The notes beneath the pieces are model-generated. The model did not search any database. It was not told the origin of the DNA and saw only the letters and a program-made list of their open reading frames with translations. Below, in pieces: positions 23,451 through 33,211 of a stretch of 62,054 bases of DNA. The stretch is from contig CAZFBD010000021.1 of assembly GCA_964517125.1 (NCBI GenBank), forward strand, positions 1 to 62,054. Direction: 5' to 3'. Made by a program: the position numbers and the translations under genes. Origin of the DNA: SHLQ01 sp964517125 (GTDB lineage: Bacteria; Actinomycetota; Acidimicrobiia; Acidimicrobiales; SHLQ01). Within the stretch, counting starts at the first letter, position 1. Each line of letters starts with the position of its first letter.

Positions 23451-23557
23451 GTTGCAATCGCTCCTGCGTCATTCAACGGCCCCTCTCTCGTTGCGGCCCC
23501 AGTTTGGTGACGGGCACGGCAATGTCGGATGCTTGAGCGGGGTTTACGGAGGTCACG

Positions 23558-26209
23558 TTGAACGTCGACGACAACACGATCGATATCCCAGAGGGGATCG
23601 TCGCGGTTCTCTTCACCGACGTCGAAGGTTCGACGCGCCTCTGGGCGGCCGATGTCGAGCGAACGTCCCGTTCGTTCCTGCAGCACGACAGCATCGTCCG
23701 CAACGCCATCGAGTCGAACGATGGTTATGTCTTCGGCACCGCTGGGGACTCCTTCCGCGGCGCCTTTTCCAACCCGCAGAAGGCGGTCGACGCAGCGATC
23801 GACATCCAGCAGCGTCTGGCCGAGGCCCAGTGGGGCGACGATCCGGTCCTCAAGGTCCGAATTGGCCTGCACAGCGGTCGAGTCACGTCACGCAATGGCG
23901 ACTACTTCGGACCCGTGCCAAACACCGCGTCGCGGATCGAGGCACTGGGACACGGCGGTCAGATCCTGATGACCGACGCCGTACGCACGGCGGTCGAGAC
24001 CCGAACCACCTGGCTCGGCGAACACCGGCTTCGCGATGTTGCCGAACCCATGGCCATTCACCAGGTGGGAACCGACCCCTTCCCTCCCCTTCGGGTGATC
24101 GACCCCTCACTGTCCACGCTCCCGAATGCCGGAGCGCCGATCATCGGCCGCGATCGCGAGATGAATCAGGTGCGCGGGCTCATCGACAACGCTGCACTCA
24201 TCACGCTCACCGGAATCGGCGGCTGCGGAAAGACCAAGCTGGCACTCGAGATCGCGTACCAGGAGCTGCCGGGCCGACCCGGCGGCTGCTACTTCGCCGA
24301 CCTGTCCGCGGTCGCCGACGGCGCCGAACTCCCCGCGGCACTCGCCCGCGCCGTTCGCCTCACGACCAGCGGTTCCGACACCCTCGGCCAGGTCGTCGAC
24401 CATCTTGCGCCTCGCTCGGCACTGCTGATCATGGACAACTGCGAACACATCGTGGACGAATGCGCCGGGTTCGCTGAACTCCTGATGGCACGGTCCAGTT
24501 CCACGGTGCTGCTGGCCACGAGCCGCCAACGTCTCGACGTGCCCGGCGAACACGCAATCGCGGTTCCTCCACTGGCCCAGGACGAATCCGGAGCAGCCGT
24601 TCAGCTCTTCATGGAGCGCGCCACTGAAGCGAATCCAAACGCCGAGCTCGACGATTCCACCCGACCGGTCATCGCCGAGATCTGCGAGAACCTCGACGGC
24701 ATGCCGCTCGCCATCGAGCTGGCCGCCGCACGCGTCGCGATCATGCCGCCAAAGGAGATCCTGGCCCGAATGGAGGACCGCTTCCGTCTGCTCTCCGGCG
24801 GCCGGGGCCGCAACAAACGCCGGACGTTGCAGGCCACGCTCGACTGGAGCTACGACCTGCTCGATGAGGACGAGCAGGACTTCTTCCGCCGATGTGGCAC
24901 CTTCGTTGGATCGTTCGATCTTCCCGCCGCGATTGCGCTGTCGGGGGCCGACGAGTACCTGGCGATGGACCTGCTCGAGTCTCTCGTGAAGAAGTCGCTG
25001 ATCTCGAGCGAGGAGAACGATGGGATCACCCGATTCCGTCTTCTCGAAACCGTCCGCATCTACGCAGGCGAACAACTCGACCGCTCCGATTCGGTCGCCG
25101 AAGCCCGCGACATGCACCTCGACCACTACCACGGGCTCGTATCCACGCCCAGCTGGTCGGAGGCATGCGACCTGGACCGCAGCTTCACCCTGAGCTCCGA
25201 ATGGTCAAACGTGGCATCGGCGCTGGAGTGGGCGGCCGCGAACAACGACTGGGCTCGTGCCAGCGAGATCGCGTTCGGTTGCCAGGGAATGTGGGAAACC
25301 CAGATCACGGCGACCGAAGGCCACCGCTGGCTGAACCAGATCGTTCCGAACATGCCCGAGGAACTTCTGGAAGCGACCGAAGGCCTCCGGTTCACCCATG
25401 CGTCTCTTGCCATGCAGCTCGACGACTTCGACTTCGCCCGGGCCACCTACGAACAAGTCATCGCCACCGAGTCCCCCACACAGCAGGCCCAGTCGCTTGC
25501 GATCATGGCGTTCGTCGTCAATCGCCAGGGCATCGAACAGTCGAACGCACTGTTGGCCCAGACCAACGAGGTCATCGACGCCAACGAGGTCGGCCCCGAG
25601 GCGCGCTGCTCAGCGCTGTGGACCAGCGGCATCCTGAAGCAGTACTCGGCCGACTTCGAGGGAGCGGAGGCCGACTACGCAGCGGCGCACAGCCACTCGC
25701 TGCAGATCGGCGCTCGTGTCTCCCACGTCATCTTCACCGGCTTGTCACTGGCGGCGTCACAGATTCTGGTCGACAACCCGGCGGCGGCGCTCGACACGCT
25801 CGACAGCCAGGAGTGGTCCAAGTCCATCTGGGACTCCTCACCAATTGTCCGCTCGCTTGCGCTCATCGATCTCGATCGGGTCCCCGAAGCCGCCGAGCTC
25901 GTGATCTCCTACGGTCAGCAGGCGCTCCTCGGCCGCCTGAGTCGCATGGCGAACGATGCGCTCGTGGGCCTGGCGGCACTCGCCATTCATCGGGGCGAAA
26001 GCAAACACGCCTGGACGCTCCTGCAACAGGCCACAGTTCCGCGAAGCCCGGCGACGATCGGCCTGGCAGAGGGTCTCGCCGACCGAATCGATCGCGGCGA
26101 GGAGCTTCGCAGCCTTCACCGCAACCGGCTGGTCCCACTGGCGACCCTCGATGCCACCGCAGCACTGCAGGACGAACTTGTCCGGTTGTCGAGCGAACGA
26201 GCCGCCTGA
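23558..26209 (+). CDS. nucleotide cyclase domain fused to a STAND-type ATPase and TPR-like repeats
   Basis: An 883-aa protein. Residues 14-170 are a class III nucleotide cyclase domain (AVLFTDVEGSTRLW, GTAGDSFRGAF, GDYFGPVPNTASRIEALG). Metal Asp21 and Asp64, Asp115, Asn122 and Arg126 are present, but the purine-selecting Lys is Gly60. Residues 195-480 are an NB-ARC/AAA ATPase (Walker A GIGGCGKT at 219-226, Walker B ALLIMDNCEH, ATSRQRLD, GMPLAIELAAAR). The rest is helical TPR-like repeat. No C-terminal DNA-binding domain is visible. The start is TTG, fixed by GGAGGT 4 nt upstream. Such proteins act as signal sensors; cAMP may be the product but activity is not certain. Confidence 0.82.
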   Translation: MNVDDNTIDIPEGIVAVLFTDVEGSTRLWAADVERTSRSFLQHDSIVRNAIESNDGYVFGTAGDSFRGAFSNPQKAVDAAIDIQQRLAEAQWGDDPVLKVRIGLHSGRVTSRNGDYFGPVPNTASRIEALGHGGQILMTDAVRTAVETRTTWLGEHRLRDVAEPMAIHQVGTDPFPPLRVIDPSLSTLPNAGAPIIGRDREMNQVRGLIDNAALITLTGIGGCGKTKLALEIAYQELPGRPGGCYFADLSAVADGAELPAALARAVRLTTSGSDTLGQVVDHLAPRSALLIMDNCEHIVDECAGFAELLMARSSSTVLLATSRQRLDVPGEHAIAVPPLAQDESGAAVQLFMERATEANPNAELDDSTRPVIAEICENLDGMPLAIELAAARVAIMPPKEILARMEDRFRLLSGGRGRNKRRTLQATLDWSYDLLDEDEQDFFRRCGTFVGSFDLPAAIALSGADEYLAMDLLESLVKKSLISSEENDGITRFRLLETVRIYAGEQLDRSDSVAEARDMHLDHYHGLVSTPSWSEACDLDRSFTLSSEWSNVASALEWAAANNDWARASEIAFGCQGMWETQITATEGHRWLNQIVPNMPEELLEATEGLRFTHASLAMQLDDFDFARATYEQVIATESPTQQAQSLAIMAFVVNRQGIEQSNALLAQTNEVIDANEVGPEARCSALWTSGILKQYSADFEGAEADYAAAHSHSLQIGARVSHVIFTGLSLAASQILVDNPAAALDTLDSQEWSKSIWDSSPIVRSLALIDLDRVPEAAELVISYGQQALLGRLSRMANDALVGLAALAIHRGESKHAWTLLQQATVPRSPATIGLAEGLADRIDRGEELRSLHRNRLVPLATLDATAALQDELVRLSSERAA

Positions 26210-26212
26210 GCC

Positions 26213-27685
26213 GTGGATCCCCGCACCCCAGTCATCGTCGGCGCGGCCCAGTTGCTTGGCGATGGGACACCGCAGGAACCCATCGCCATGATGGAAACCG
26301 TGGTGCGGGCCGCTGCCAAGGACTCCTCCGCTGCCGACCTGCTCTCGCGCATCGGCTCGGTTCGAGTCGTGCGTGGCATCAACCCCTACCGCGACCCGGG
26401 GCGTCTCGTCGCCGATCGGCTCGGTCTGCATTCCGTCCCGACCGTCCACACCCAGATCGGCGGCCAAGAGGCCTATGACCTGGTTGGCCGTTCCGCCGCG
26501 TCGATTCTCGCTGGCGAGGTCGATGCGGTGGCAATCTGCGGGGCCGAGGCGTTGCGCACCCGGCGCGGTGACCGGGCCGCAGGCAACACCACGAGCTACC
26601 TTCCCGAAGCCGACGATGCAGCACCGCAGGAGACCCACGGTCGCGACGAGGACTTCTGGGACGACCTGGACACGGCGGCGCGTACCAACGTCGCCGTCAA
26701 CTTCTACGCACTCGCCGAGTCAGCGCGCCGTCATCGTGCGGGAGAGTCGGTCGACGAGCACCTCGTGCGCATCAGCGAGCTCTGGGCCACCGCCAGCGCT
26801 GTCGCCGCCGACAACCCCCATGCCGTGCTGCGGGATCGCAAAACGGCCGAGCAGATTCGTACCCCAAGCGCCGGCAACCGCATGGTTGCGGACCCGTATC
26901 CCAAGTTGATGACCAGCAACGTCAACGTCGACATGGCTGCCGGTCTGATCATGTGCTCAGCTGAGACCGCCACAGCAGCAGGAGTACCGAGGGATCGCTG
27001 GGTCTTCCCGCTCGCAGCGTCGGGGGCCTACGACCATTGGCAGACCCGCAGCCGCTGGGAACTGGACCGGTCCCCGGCAATGCGGCTGGCCGGACAGGCC
27101 TTGCTTTCCCACCTGGGCACCACGGCTGATGCCTTCGATCATGTGGACCTCTACACCTGCTTCCCGGTTGCGGTACAGGTTGCGCACGAGGAACTCGGCC
27201 GGAGCGCAGCGCTCCCATTCACGATCACCGGGGGCCTCACGTTCAATGGCGGGCCGCTGAACACCTACTGCCTACACCCGCTGGCGCGGGCGGTCGAACT
27301 GCTGCGGGCCGAGCCGGGTCGGGCGCTCCTCACCGGAAACGGTGGCTTCTTCACGAAGCACGCCGTTCTTGCGCTCGGCACACAGCCGGATGTTGACGCG
27401 TTCCATGTCATTCGCCCGCAGGCTGCGGTCGATGCCCTCCCGCAGCGCCCGCTGACGACGCAGGCACCCGATTCCGGTCGTCTCGAGGCGTACACCACCG
27501 TGTTCGACCGCGACGGCGAGCCCAGCCACAGCATCCTGAGCGTCATCGGCGACCTGGAACAGCGCACGTGGGCACGCGTCGATGACCCGGAAGTCATCGA
27601 CCAGCTTCGCACGACCGATTCCGTTGGCAGCCGCGTCAGCGTGCAACACTCCAGCGATGCAGTTCCGGCCGCAACCATCATCTGA
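26213..27685 (+). CDS. thiolase-superfamily (acetyl-CoA acetyltransferase-like) protein
   Basis: A 490-aa protein of the SCP-x/acetyl-CoA acetyltransferase-like thiolase group. Family segments: TPVIVGAAQLLGD, IGGQEAYDLVGRSAASILAG, AVAICGAEA, VDLYTCFPVAVQVAHEELG, TITGGLTFNGGPLNTY and LLTGNGGFFTKHAVLALG. The position of the thiolase nucleophilic Cys is in QIGGQEAYDLVG with no Cys, so classic thiolysis is unlikely. A C-terminal OB-like stretch follows. The GTG start lies 3 bp after the cyclase gene stop. It is followed 15 bp later by an acyl-CoA synthetase, which suggests a shared role in acyl-CoA metabolism. Confidence 0.75.
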   Translation: MDPRTPVIVGAAQLLGDGTPQEPIAMMETVVRAAAKDSSAADLLSRIGSVRVVRGINPYRDPGRLVADRLGLHSVPTVHTQIGGQEAYDLVGRSAASILAGEVDAVAICGAEALRTRRGDRAAGNTTSYLPEADDAAPQETHGRDEDFWDDLDTAARTNVAVNFYALAESARRHRAGESVDEHLVRISELWATASAVAADNPHAVLRDRKTAEQIRTPSAGNRMVADPYPKLMTSNVNVDMAAGLIMCSAETATAAGVPRDRWVFPLAASGAYDHWQTRSRWELDRSPAMRLAGQALLSHLGTTADAFDHVDLYTCFPVAVQVAHEELGRSAALPFTITGGLTFNGGPLNTYCLHPLARAVELLRAEPGRALLTGNGGFFTKHAVLALGTQPDVDAFHVIRPQAAVDALPQRPLTTQAPDSGRLEAYTTVFDRDGEPSHSILSVIGDLEQRTWARVDDPEVIDQLRTTDSVGSRVSVQHSSDAVPAATII

Positions 27686-27700
27686 CCTCGTGAGGACAAC

Positions 27701-29260
27701 ATGACCGACGCACCCCCGACACACTGGTACCCCGGACATGTGGCAGCCACGACGCCCGACAAGGCAGCGGTCATCATGGCCGAGTCTGGCGAGACGATGA
27801 CCTACGCCGAGCTCGACGACATGGCGAACCGCCTCGCCAACTGGCTCCGTTCGATCGGTCTGGAGCGCGGCGACCACGCAGCGTTCTGCCTGGAGAACCG
27901 ACTCGAATTCCTCGCAGTCATGTGGGGCTGCCACTACGCCGGCCTGTACTACACGGCCATCAGTTCCCGCCTCAACAATGAGGAACTCGCCTACATCGTG
28001 AACAACAGCGGTTCGGGCGCCTTCATCACGTCGGCTGCGCAAGCCGAGTCCTCCGAAGCAATCCTGGACGCCACGCCGGGTGTCCGTGCCCGCCTCAGCA
28101 TTGGGCACGTGGCCGGCCACGACGATTTCCACGACGTGCTCAGCCAACAGGACCCCACGCCTCTCGCCGACCGACTTGAGAGCAACGACATGTTGTACTC
28201 GTCGGGAACCACCGGCCACCCCAAGGGTGTGAAGACCCCGGCCCCCGACGTTCCGCTCGGCACGGGTGAGTCCGTGCTCTCCCTCGGCCAGATGCTGTTC
28301 GGCTACCGCGAAGACGCCGTGTATCTTTCCCCCGGCCCGCTGTACCACGCAGCGCCCATGCGCTTCTGCCGCGCCATGCTGCGCCAGGGCGGCACCGTCG
28401 TGGTGATGGAGAAGTACGACAGCGCCGCTGCCCTCGGCCACATCGAGCGCTACCGCGTGACCACCAGCCAATGGGTTCCCACGATGTTCGTCCGCATGCT
28501 CAAGCTCGACGAGGAGATCCGCACCGCGCATGACCTGTCATCGCTCGAATGTGCGATCCACGCAGCCGCTCCGTGCCCGGTCGAGGTGAAGGAAGCCATG
28601 ATCAACTGGTGGGGACCCGTGCTCCACGAGTACTACGCAGGCACCGAAGGCAACGGATTCGTCTACTGCAACAGCGACGAATGGATGGCCCACAAGGGCA
28701 CGGTCGGCCGCCCGATCACCAGCGTCCTTCACATCGTCGACGACGACGGCAACGAGGTTCCCACCGGCGAGACCGGCGGTGTCTACTTCTCCGATGGCAG
28801 CGACTTCGAATACCACGATGACCCGGAGAAGACGGCATCCTCCCACCTGCCCAACGGATGGAGCACGCTTGGCGACATCGGCCGGGTCGACGAAGACGGC
28901 TTCCTGTACCTGACCGACCGCAAGGCCTTCATGATCATTTCTGGTGGCGTGAACATCTATCCGCAGGAAGCGGAGAATGCCCTCACCATGCATCCCGACG
29001 TCTTCGATGTCGCCGTGTTCGGGATCCCCAACGAGGACTTCGGCGAGGAAGTCAAAGCGGTCGTGCAACCCGTCCAGATGCCCCAAAACGACGAGGAAGC
29101 AGGGCTGCTGGAGCGGCAACTGATCGCGTTCTGCCGGGAGCGCCTGGCCGACGTCAAGTGCCCGCGATCCATCGACTTCCGCCCCGAACTGCCCCGGCAC
29201 CCAACGGGCAAGCTCTACAAGCGCCTTCTGAAAGACGAGTACGCCAAGGCGTCTGGCTGA
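27701..29260 (+). CDS. acyl-CoA synthetase (AMP-forming)
   Basis: A 519-aa ANL-superfamily ligase that activates a carboxylic acid via acyl-AMP to acyl-CoA. The P-loop is MLYSSGTTGHPKGVK, the A5 motif YYAGTEGNG, A7/A8 GWSTLGDIGRVDEDG and LTDRKAFMIISGGVNIYPQE, and the catalytic Lys is in PTGKLYKR near the C-terminus. All core motifs are intact. GAGGA precedes the ATG. Its place beside a thiolase-like gene fits fatty acid or aromatic/steroid acid activation; the substrate is not predictable. Confidence 0.92.
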   Translation: MTDAPPTHWYPGHVAATTPDKAAVIMAESGETMTYAELDDMANRLANWLRSIGLERGDHAAFCLENRLEFLAVMWGCHYAGLYYTAISSRLNNEELAYIVNNSGSGAFITSAAQAESSEAILDATPGVRARLSIGHVAGHDDFHDVLSQQDPTPLADRLESNDMLYSSGTTGHPKGVKTPAPDVPLGTGESVLSLGQMLFGYREDAVYLSPGPLYHAAPMRFCRAMLRQGGTVVVMEKYDSAAALGHIERYRVTTSQWVPTMFVRMLKLDEEIRTAHDLSSLECAIHAAAPCPVEVKEAMINWWGPVLHEYYAGTEGNGFVYCNSDEWMAHKGTVGRPITSVLHIVDDDGNEVPTGETGGVYFSDGSDFEYHDDPEKTASSHLPNGWSTLGDIGRVDEDGFLYLTDRKAFMIISGGVNIYPQEAENALTMHPDVFDVAVFGIPNEDFGEEVKAVVQPVQMPQNDEEAGLLERQLIAFCRERLADVKCPRSIDFRPELPRHPTGKLYKRLLKDEYAKASG

Positions 29261-29261
29261 C

Positions 29262-30005
29262 GTGAACGTCGATGCGCTCGACGCTCTACTGCTGCTCGTT
29301 GGAGGTGCCTTCGCCGGCGCCGTGAATGCGATGGCGGGCGGCGGATCCATGCTGACCGTTCCGCTGCTGGTTCTGGCCGGGGTACCCGGCGTAGCGGCCA
29401 ATGGCTCGAATCGGGTCGGCATCCTGACGTCCAACATCGCGTCCTTCCTCTCGTACCGCAGGGAAGGTGTGACGGTGCAGACGTCGCTGCTCACGCCGAT
29501 CATTCCTCCGGCGCTGGTCGGTTCGCTCGTTGGTGCCTTCGGCATCTCGGAATTGACCGACGAGAACTTCGAGCGTGTCTTCGGCCTGCTCATGATCCCG
29601 CTGATCCTGCTGACCATCCGAAAGCCAAAGGTGAAAGTCGACGCCGAGCCATGGCCGATGACCGTGACCGCCGGTGTGTTCTTCGTCATCGGGATCTACG
29701 CGGGAGCGATTCAGGCGGGCGTGGGCCTGGTACTGCTCGCGGCACTCAGCAGATCGGGAATGGACCTGGTGACCGCAAACGTCGTCAAGGTCATCTTCAC
29801 CCTCTGTGCCACCCTGATCGCGCTCCCGATCTTCATTGCCCAGGGCAACGTCCGTTGGGTCCCGGCATTGATCCTGGCCGTTGGACTGAGTGTCGGCGGA
29901 TGGGTGGGCGCCCGGTTCGCTGTTCGCGGCGGCGAGAAGTGGATCCGTGCCGTCATGATCGTGGCCGCGCTTGCGCTGGCCGGCCGGCTGATCGGGCTGT
30001 ACTGA
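29262..30005 (+). CDS. TauE/SafE family sulfite exporter-like permease
   Basis: A 247-aa membrane protein with about seven or eight hydrophobic helices and the family's glycine-rich N-terminal repeat (GGAFAGAVNAMAGGGSMLTV) and second half (IGIYAGAIQAGVGLVLLAAL). Members export sulfite, sulfoacetate or other organosulfonates. The GTG start is 1 bp after the acyl-CoA synthetase stop, and its stop overlaps the next gene's ATG by 1 bp, so the three form one transcript. Confidence 0.85.
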   Translation: MNVDALDALLLLVGGAFAGAVNAMAGGGSMLTVPLLVLAGVPGVAANGSNRVGILTSNIASFLSYRREGVTVQTSLLTPIIPPALVGSLVGAFGISELTDENFERVFGLLMIPLILLTIRKPKVKVDAEPWPMTVTAGVFFVIGIYAGAIQAGVGLVLLAALSRSGMDLVTANVVKVIFTLCATLIALPIFIAQGNVRWVPALILAVGLSVGGWVGARFAVRGGEKWIRAVMIVAALALAGRLIGLY

Positions 30006-31411
30006 TGGCTGGCTCCCCCCGTCACGCCGAGCTCGTCAACGCGGCGCAACCATCCGTCTTCTGGAGCGATCGCGACGATGCGCCCGAACCCGCTCCCCCA
30101 CTCGCCGGCACGACCGACGCCGATCTGGTCATCATCGGGGCCGGGTTCACCGGTCTTTGGGCGGCCCTCCAGGCGGCCGAGGCCGAACCAGGCCGCGCGA
30201 TCGTCGTGCTCGAAGCCGAGGTCGCTGGCTTCGGAGCATCGAGCCGCAATGGCGGCTTCTGCGAAGCATCACTCACCCATGGCCTGTGGAACGGGCTGAA
30301 CCACTGGCCCGACGAGATCAACACGCTGCAACGAATGGGCGCACAGAACCTGGACCAGCTCGTGGCCGACCTGGAACGCCATGGGATCGATGCCGAGGTG
30401 GAGCGCACGGGGCAGCTGCACCTGGCTGTACAGCCCTGGCAGGTCGACGACCTGCGGGAGGGGCATGAGCTTGCGCTGGCCCATGGGGAACGAGGCAGCT
30501 TTCTCGATACCGACCAGGTCCGTGCCGAGGTCCACTCCGATACGTACCTGGCCGGGGTTCACGACCCCGATGGAGCGGTGATGGTGCACCCGGCGCGATT
30601 GGCCTGGGGCCTTCGCGGAGCATGTGTCCAGGCCGGGGTGCGTTTTCACGATCACACCCGGGTCACCGGTGTCGAGGGTGCAGGGAATCACCTGAGCGTG
30701 CGGACCGCCGGCGGCGAGGTGCGGGCCGACCGGGTGGTCGTGGCGACCAATGCGTGGGCCCAACCCGTCCGGAAGATTCGAAGGTGGGTGATCCCCATCT
30801 ACGACCACGTGCTGATGACCGAGCCGCTGTCCCCGGAGCAGATGTCCTCGATTGGTTGGGAGCGCCGACAGGGCCTCGCCGATGCCGGCAACCAGTTCCA
30901 CTACTACCGGTTGACGAGCGATGACCGAATCCTGTGGGGCGGCTGGGACGCCAACTACCACAAGGGCAACGCCATGGGCCCTGCGGTCGAGGCCCAGACC
31001 CACTCGCACGCGCTGCTGGCCGACCATTTCTTCCAAACGTTTCCCCAACTCGAGGGGCTGGGCTTCAGCCACCGTTGGGCCGGCCCCATCGGGACCACCT
31101 CGAAGTTCACCGCAGCGTTCGGACGTGGCCACGACGACCGGCTCTCGTGGGTCGCCGGCTACACGGGTCTGGGCGTCGGAGCATCCCGCTGGGGAGCGAG
31201 GGTCGCCCTCGATCTCGTCGACGGGCTACAGACGGAACGCACCGAACTCCGCATGGTGAAGCGCAAGCCGCTGCCGTTCCCTCCTGAACCGCTGCGGAAC
31301 CCGCTCGTGCAGTTCACTCGCAGTCAGATCGCCCGTGCCGACGCCAACGAGGGCAAGCCGGGCGCCTGGCTGCGACTGCTCGACGTCTTCGGTGTCGGCT
31401 TCGACTCCTGA
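30005..31411 (+). CDS. FAD-dependent amine/amino acid oxidoreductase (DAO family)
   Basis: A 468-aa protein with the dinucleotide-binding motif DLVIIGAGFTGLWAALQAAE (about residues 40-60) and the VLEAEVAGFGASSRNGGF segment typical of glycine oxidase and gamma-glutamylputrescine oxidase relatives. C-terminal signatures are WAGPIGTTSKFTAAFG and VAGYTGLGVGASRWGARVAL. It is probably cytoplasmic. The ATG overlaps the TauE stop (TGATG), so it is coupled. A primary or secondary amine is a likely substrate, inferred from the family only. Confidence 0.85.
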   Translation: MAGSPRHAELVNAAQPSVFWSDRDDAPEPAPPLAGTTDADLVIIGAGFTGLWAALQAAEAEPGRAIVVLEAEVAGFGASSRNGGFCEASLTHGLWNGLNHWPDEINTLQRMGAQNLDQLVADLERHGIDAEVERTGQLHLAVQPWQVDDLREGHELALAHGERGSFLDTDQVRAEVHSDTYLAGVHDPDGAVMVHPARLAWGLRGACVQAGVRFHDHTRVTGVEGAGNHLSVRTAGGEVRADRVVVATNAWAQPVRKIRRWVIPIYDHVLMTEPLSPEQMSSIGWERRQGLADAGNQFHYYRLTSDDRILWGGWDANYHKGNAMGPAVEAQTHSHALLADHFFQTFPQLEGLGFSHRWAGPIGTTSKFTAAFGRGHDDRLSWVAGYTGLGVGASRWGARVALDLVDGLQTERTELRMVKRKPLPFPPEPLRNPLVQFTRSQIARADANEGKPGAWLRLLDVFGVGFDS

Positions 31412-31457
31412 GTCGTTGCGGCCGCCGATTCCGGCGCAGCATTGCCACACTGGAGCC

Positions 31458-33149
31458 ATGACCGACCTGACGGCAACCCCCCACGACACGCCGGAGTTCG
31501 AGGGAGACCTCGCGCTCGCCGCGTTCAGCGACAGCGGCCCCTGGCAGGTTGTGCCCGACGAGCTCGAGTGGCGTGCCCATGTCGACACCATCCGTTCGGT
31601 CGTCACTCGGCAGGTGCCCGACCTGATCCGCCCGACTCGTGTTCCCGGGGGCCGACGACTGCTGGAGGTCACGCGAGCCCTGGGCGGTGGTATCGCACTC
31701 TGGGGCCTCACCGCCCGCCGCAAGGGCGGAAGCGAATCGACCGCCGACCTGTCGCGCCGTCTTCGACTGGCGGCCGAAACCCTGGGTCCCACCTACATCA
31801 AACTCGGCCAGATCATCTCCAGCGGACAGGGCATCTTCCCGACCGAACTGGTGACCGAGTTCATCCGATGCCGCGATCAGGTACCCGCCGAGCCATTCGA
31901 TGTCGTCCGCAGCGTGGTCGAGAGCGATCTCGGGCAGCCCATCGAGGCGGTGTTCTCCGAATTCGACCGAACACCACTTGCGGCGGCCTCAATCGCTCAG
32001 GTGCACCGGGCCGTGCTCGCCCCGCACATCTCGCCAGGAGGCGGCGAGGAAGTCGTCGTCAAGGTGCAGCGTCCGACGGTCGCAGAACTCGTCCACAAGG
32101 ACCTGCGGGTCATGGCCTGGCTTGCGCCGTTCATGATCGGACGTATTCCGGTGGCGGCTCTGGCCAACCCACCGGCGCTCGTCGAGGTCTTTGCCGAGAC
32201 CATCACCGAGGAGCTCGACTTCCGCCTCGAAGCCGACAACATGCTCGACGTGGCCACCTCGTTGCGTCAGCTCGGCCAGACCGCCTACGTCATTCCGCGG
32301 CCGCATCCCACACTGGTGACCCGGCGGGTTCTCGTCATGGAACGCCTCTCCGGCTTCTCGTTCGACGACGTGACCGGCATCGTGGACGCGGGCGTCAACA
32401 CCCACGAGATCGTCCGAACCTCCATGATCGGTTTCCTGGAAGGCGCCATGATCCACGGGGTCTTCCACGGCGATCTGCACGGCGGCAACCTGTTCGTGCA
32501 GCCCGATGGGCGGACGGCGCTGTTCGACTTCGGTATCACCGGACGCCTGGACGAGGCAAAGCGCCAGGCCTTCCTCCGGCTGCTCATGAGCGGCATGATG
32601 AGCGACATGCGGGGCCAGCTCGCCGCCATCCGGGATTTGGGCGCGCTGCCCACCGACACCGATCTCGACGTCGTCATCGCCGATCTGGGGTTGGACCAGG
32701 CTCCCCTGGACCCCACGGCCCTGAGCCCCGAAGAACTCATCGAGGAACTGCAGAAGTTCGTGAAGCAGCTGCTTGGGTACGGGGCCCGCCTGCCCAAGGA
32801 GCTCATGTTGTTCGTGAAGAACATGGTCTTCGTGGACGCGGCCATTGCTGCCTTGGCCCCAGACCTGGATCTGTTCGGCGAGGTCGCACACATCGCCACG
32901 TACTTCGCCACCAACCACGGCCAGCGCCTAGCATCGGAAATGGGTGTGCAACCGGGCGAATTCCAGGTGGATCTGACCTCGTTCAAGGACAGCCTGGGCG
33001 TGGACCGGTCCACCGAATCGGTGACCTACGAAGAGCTTCAGGCCCGCCGCGAACTCATCCAACGCCGCATGGCCGACCGGGAGCGCAATGCGCAGCATCG
33101 GCTTCCCGTTCGCCTGGCCAAGAGCGCTCTGGGGCGGCTTCGTCGCTGA
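31458..33149 (+). CDS. ABC1/UbiB-family protein kinase-like protein
   Basis: A 563-aa member of the ABC1/ADCK/UbiB family of atypical kinases. The hallmark KxGQ motif is in TYIKLGQIISSGQGIFPTEL. Other segments are PLAAASIAQVHRAVL, VVVKVQRP (nucleotide Lys), EELDFRLEADNM, FHGDLHGGNLFVQPDGRTAL (catalytic loop) and DFGITGRLDE (metal Asp). The C-terminus is helical but shows no obvious double membrane helix. The family supports lipid or quinone metabolism through ATPase activity. The ATG at 31458 has CACACT 6 nt upstream. NucS follows 62 bp later. Confidence 0.88.
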   Translation: MTDLTATPHDTPEFEGDLALAAFSDSGPWQVVPDELEWRAHVDTIRSVVTRQVPDLIRPTRVPGGRRLLEVTRALGGGIALWGLTARRKGGSESTADLSRRLRLAAETLGPTYIKLGQIISSGQGIFPTELVTEFIRCRDQVPAEPFDVVRSVVESDLGQPIEAVFSEFDRTPLAAASIAQVHRAVLAPHISPGGGEEVVVKVQRPTVAELVHKDLRVMAWLAPFMIGRIPVAALANPPALVEVFAETITEELDFRLEADNMLDVATSLRQLGQTAYVIPRPHPTLVTRRVLVMERLSGFSFDDVTGIVDAGVNTHEIVRTSMIGFLEGAMIHGVFHGDLHGGNLFVQPDGRTALFDFGITGRLDEAKRQAFLRLLMSGMMSDMRGQLAAIRDLGALPTDTDLDVVIADLGLDQAPLDPTALSPEELIEELQKFVKQLLGYGARLPKELMLFVKNMVFVDAAIAALAPDLDLFGEVAHIATYFATNHGQRLASEMGVQPGEFQVDLTSFKDSLGVDRSTESVTYEELQARRELIQRRMADRERNAQHRLPVRLAKSALGRLRR

Positions 33150-33198
33150 CCGGGGTGCGCTCCCCAACCCTCGACCGGACGGATCGGGGGAAAGACCG

Positions 33199-33204
33199 TA
33201 CACT
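33199..33204 (+). promoter_or_regulatory. -10 box of nucS, leaderless type
   Basis: TACACT, spacer CCGAACC (7 nt), GTG of nucS at 33212. It lies in the 62-bp gap after the UbiB-like gene. Confidence 0.5.
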
Positions 33205-33211
33205 CCGAACC

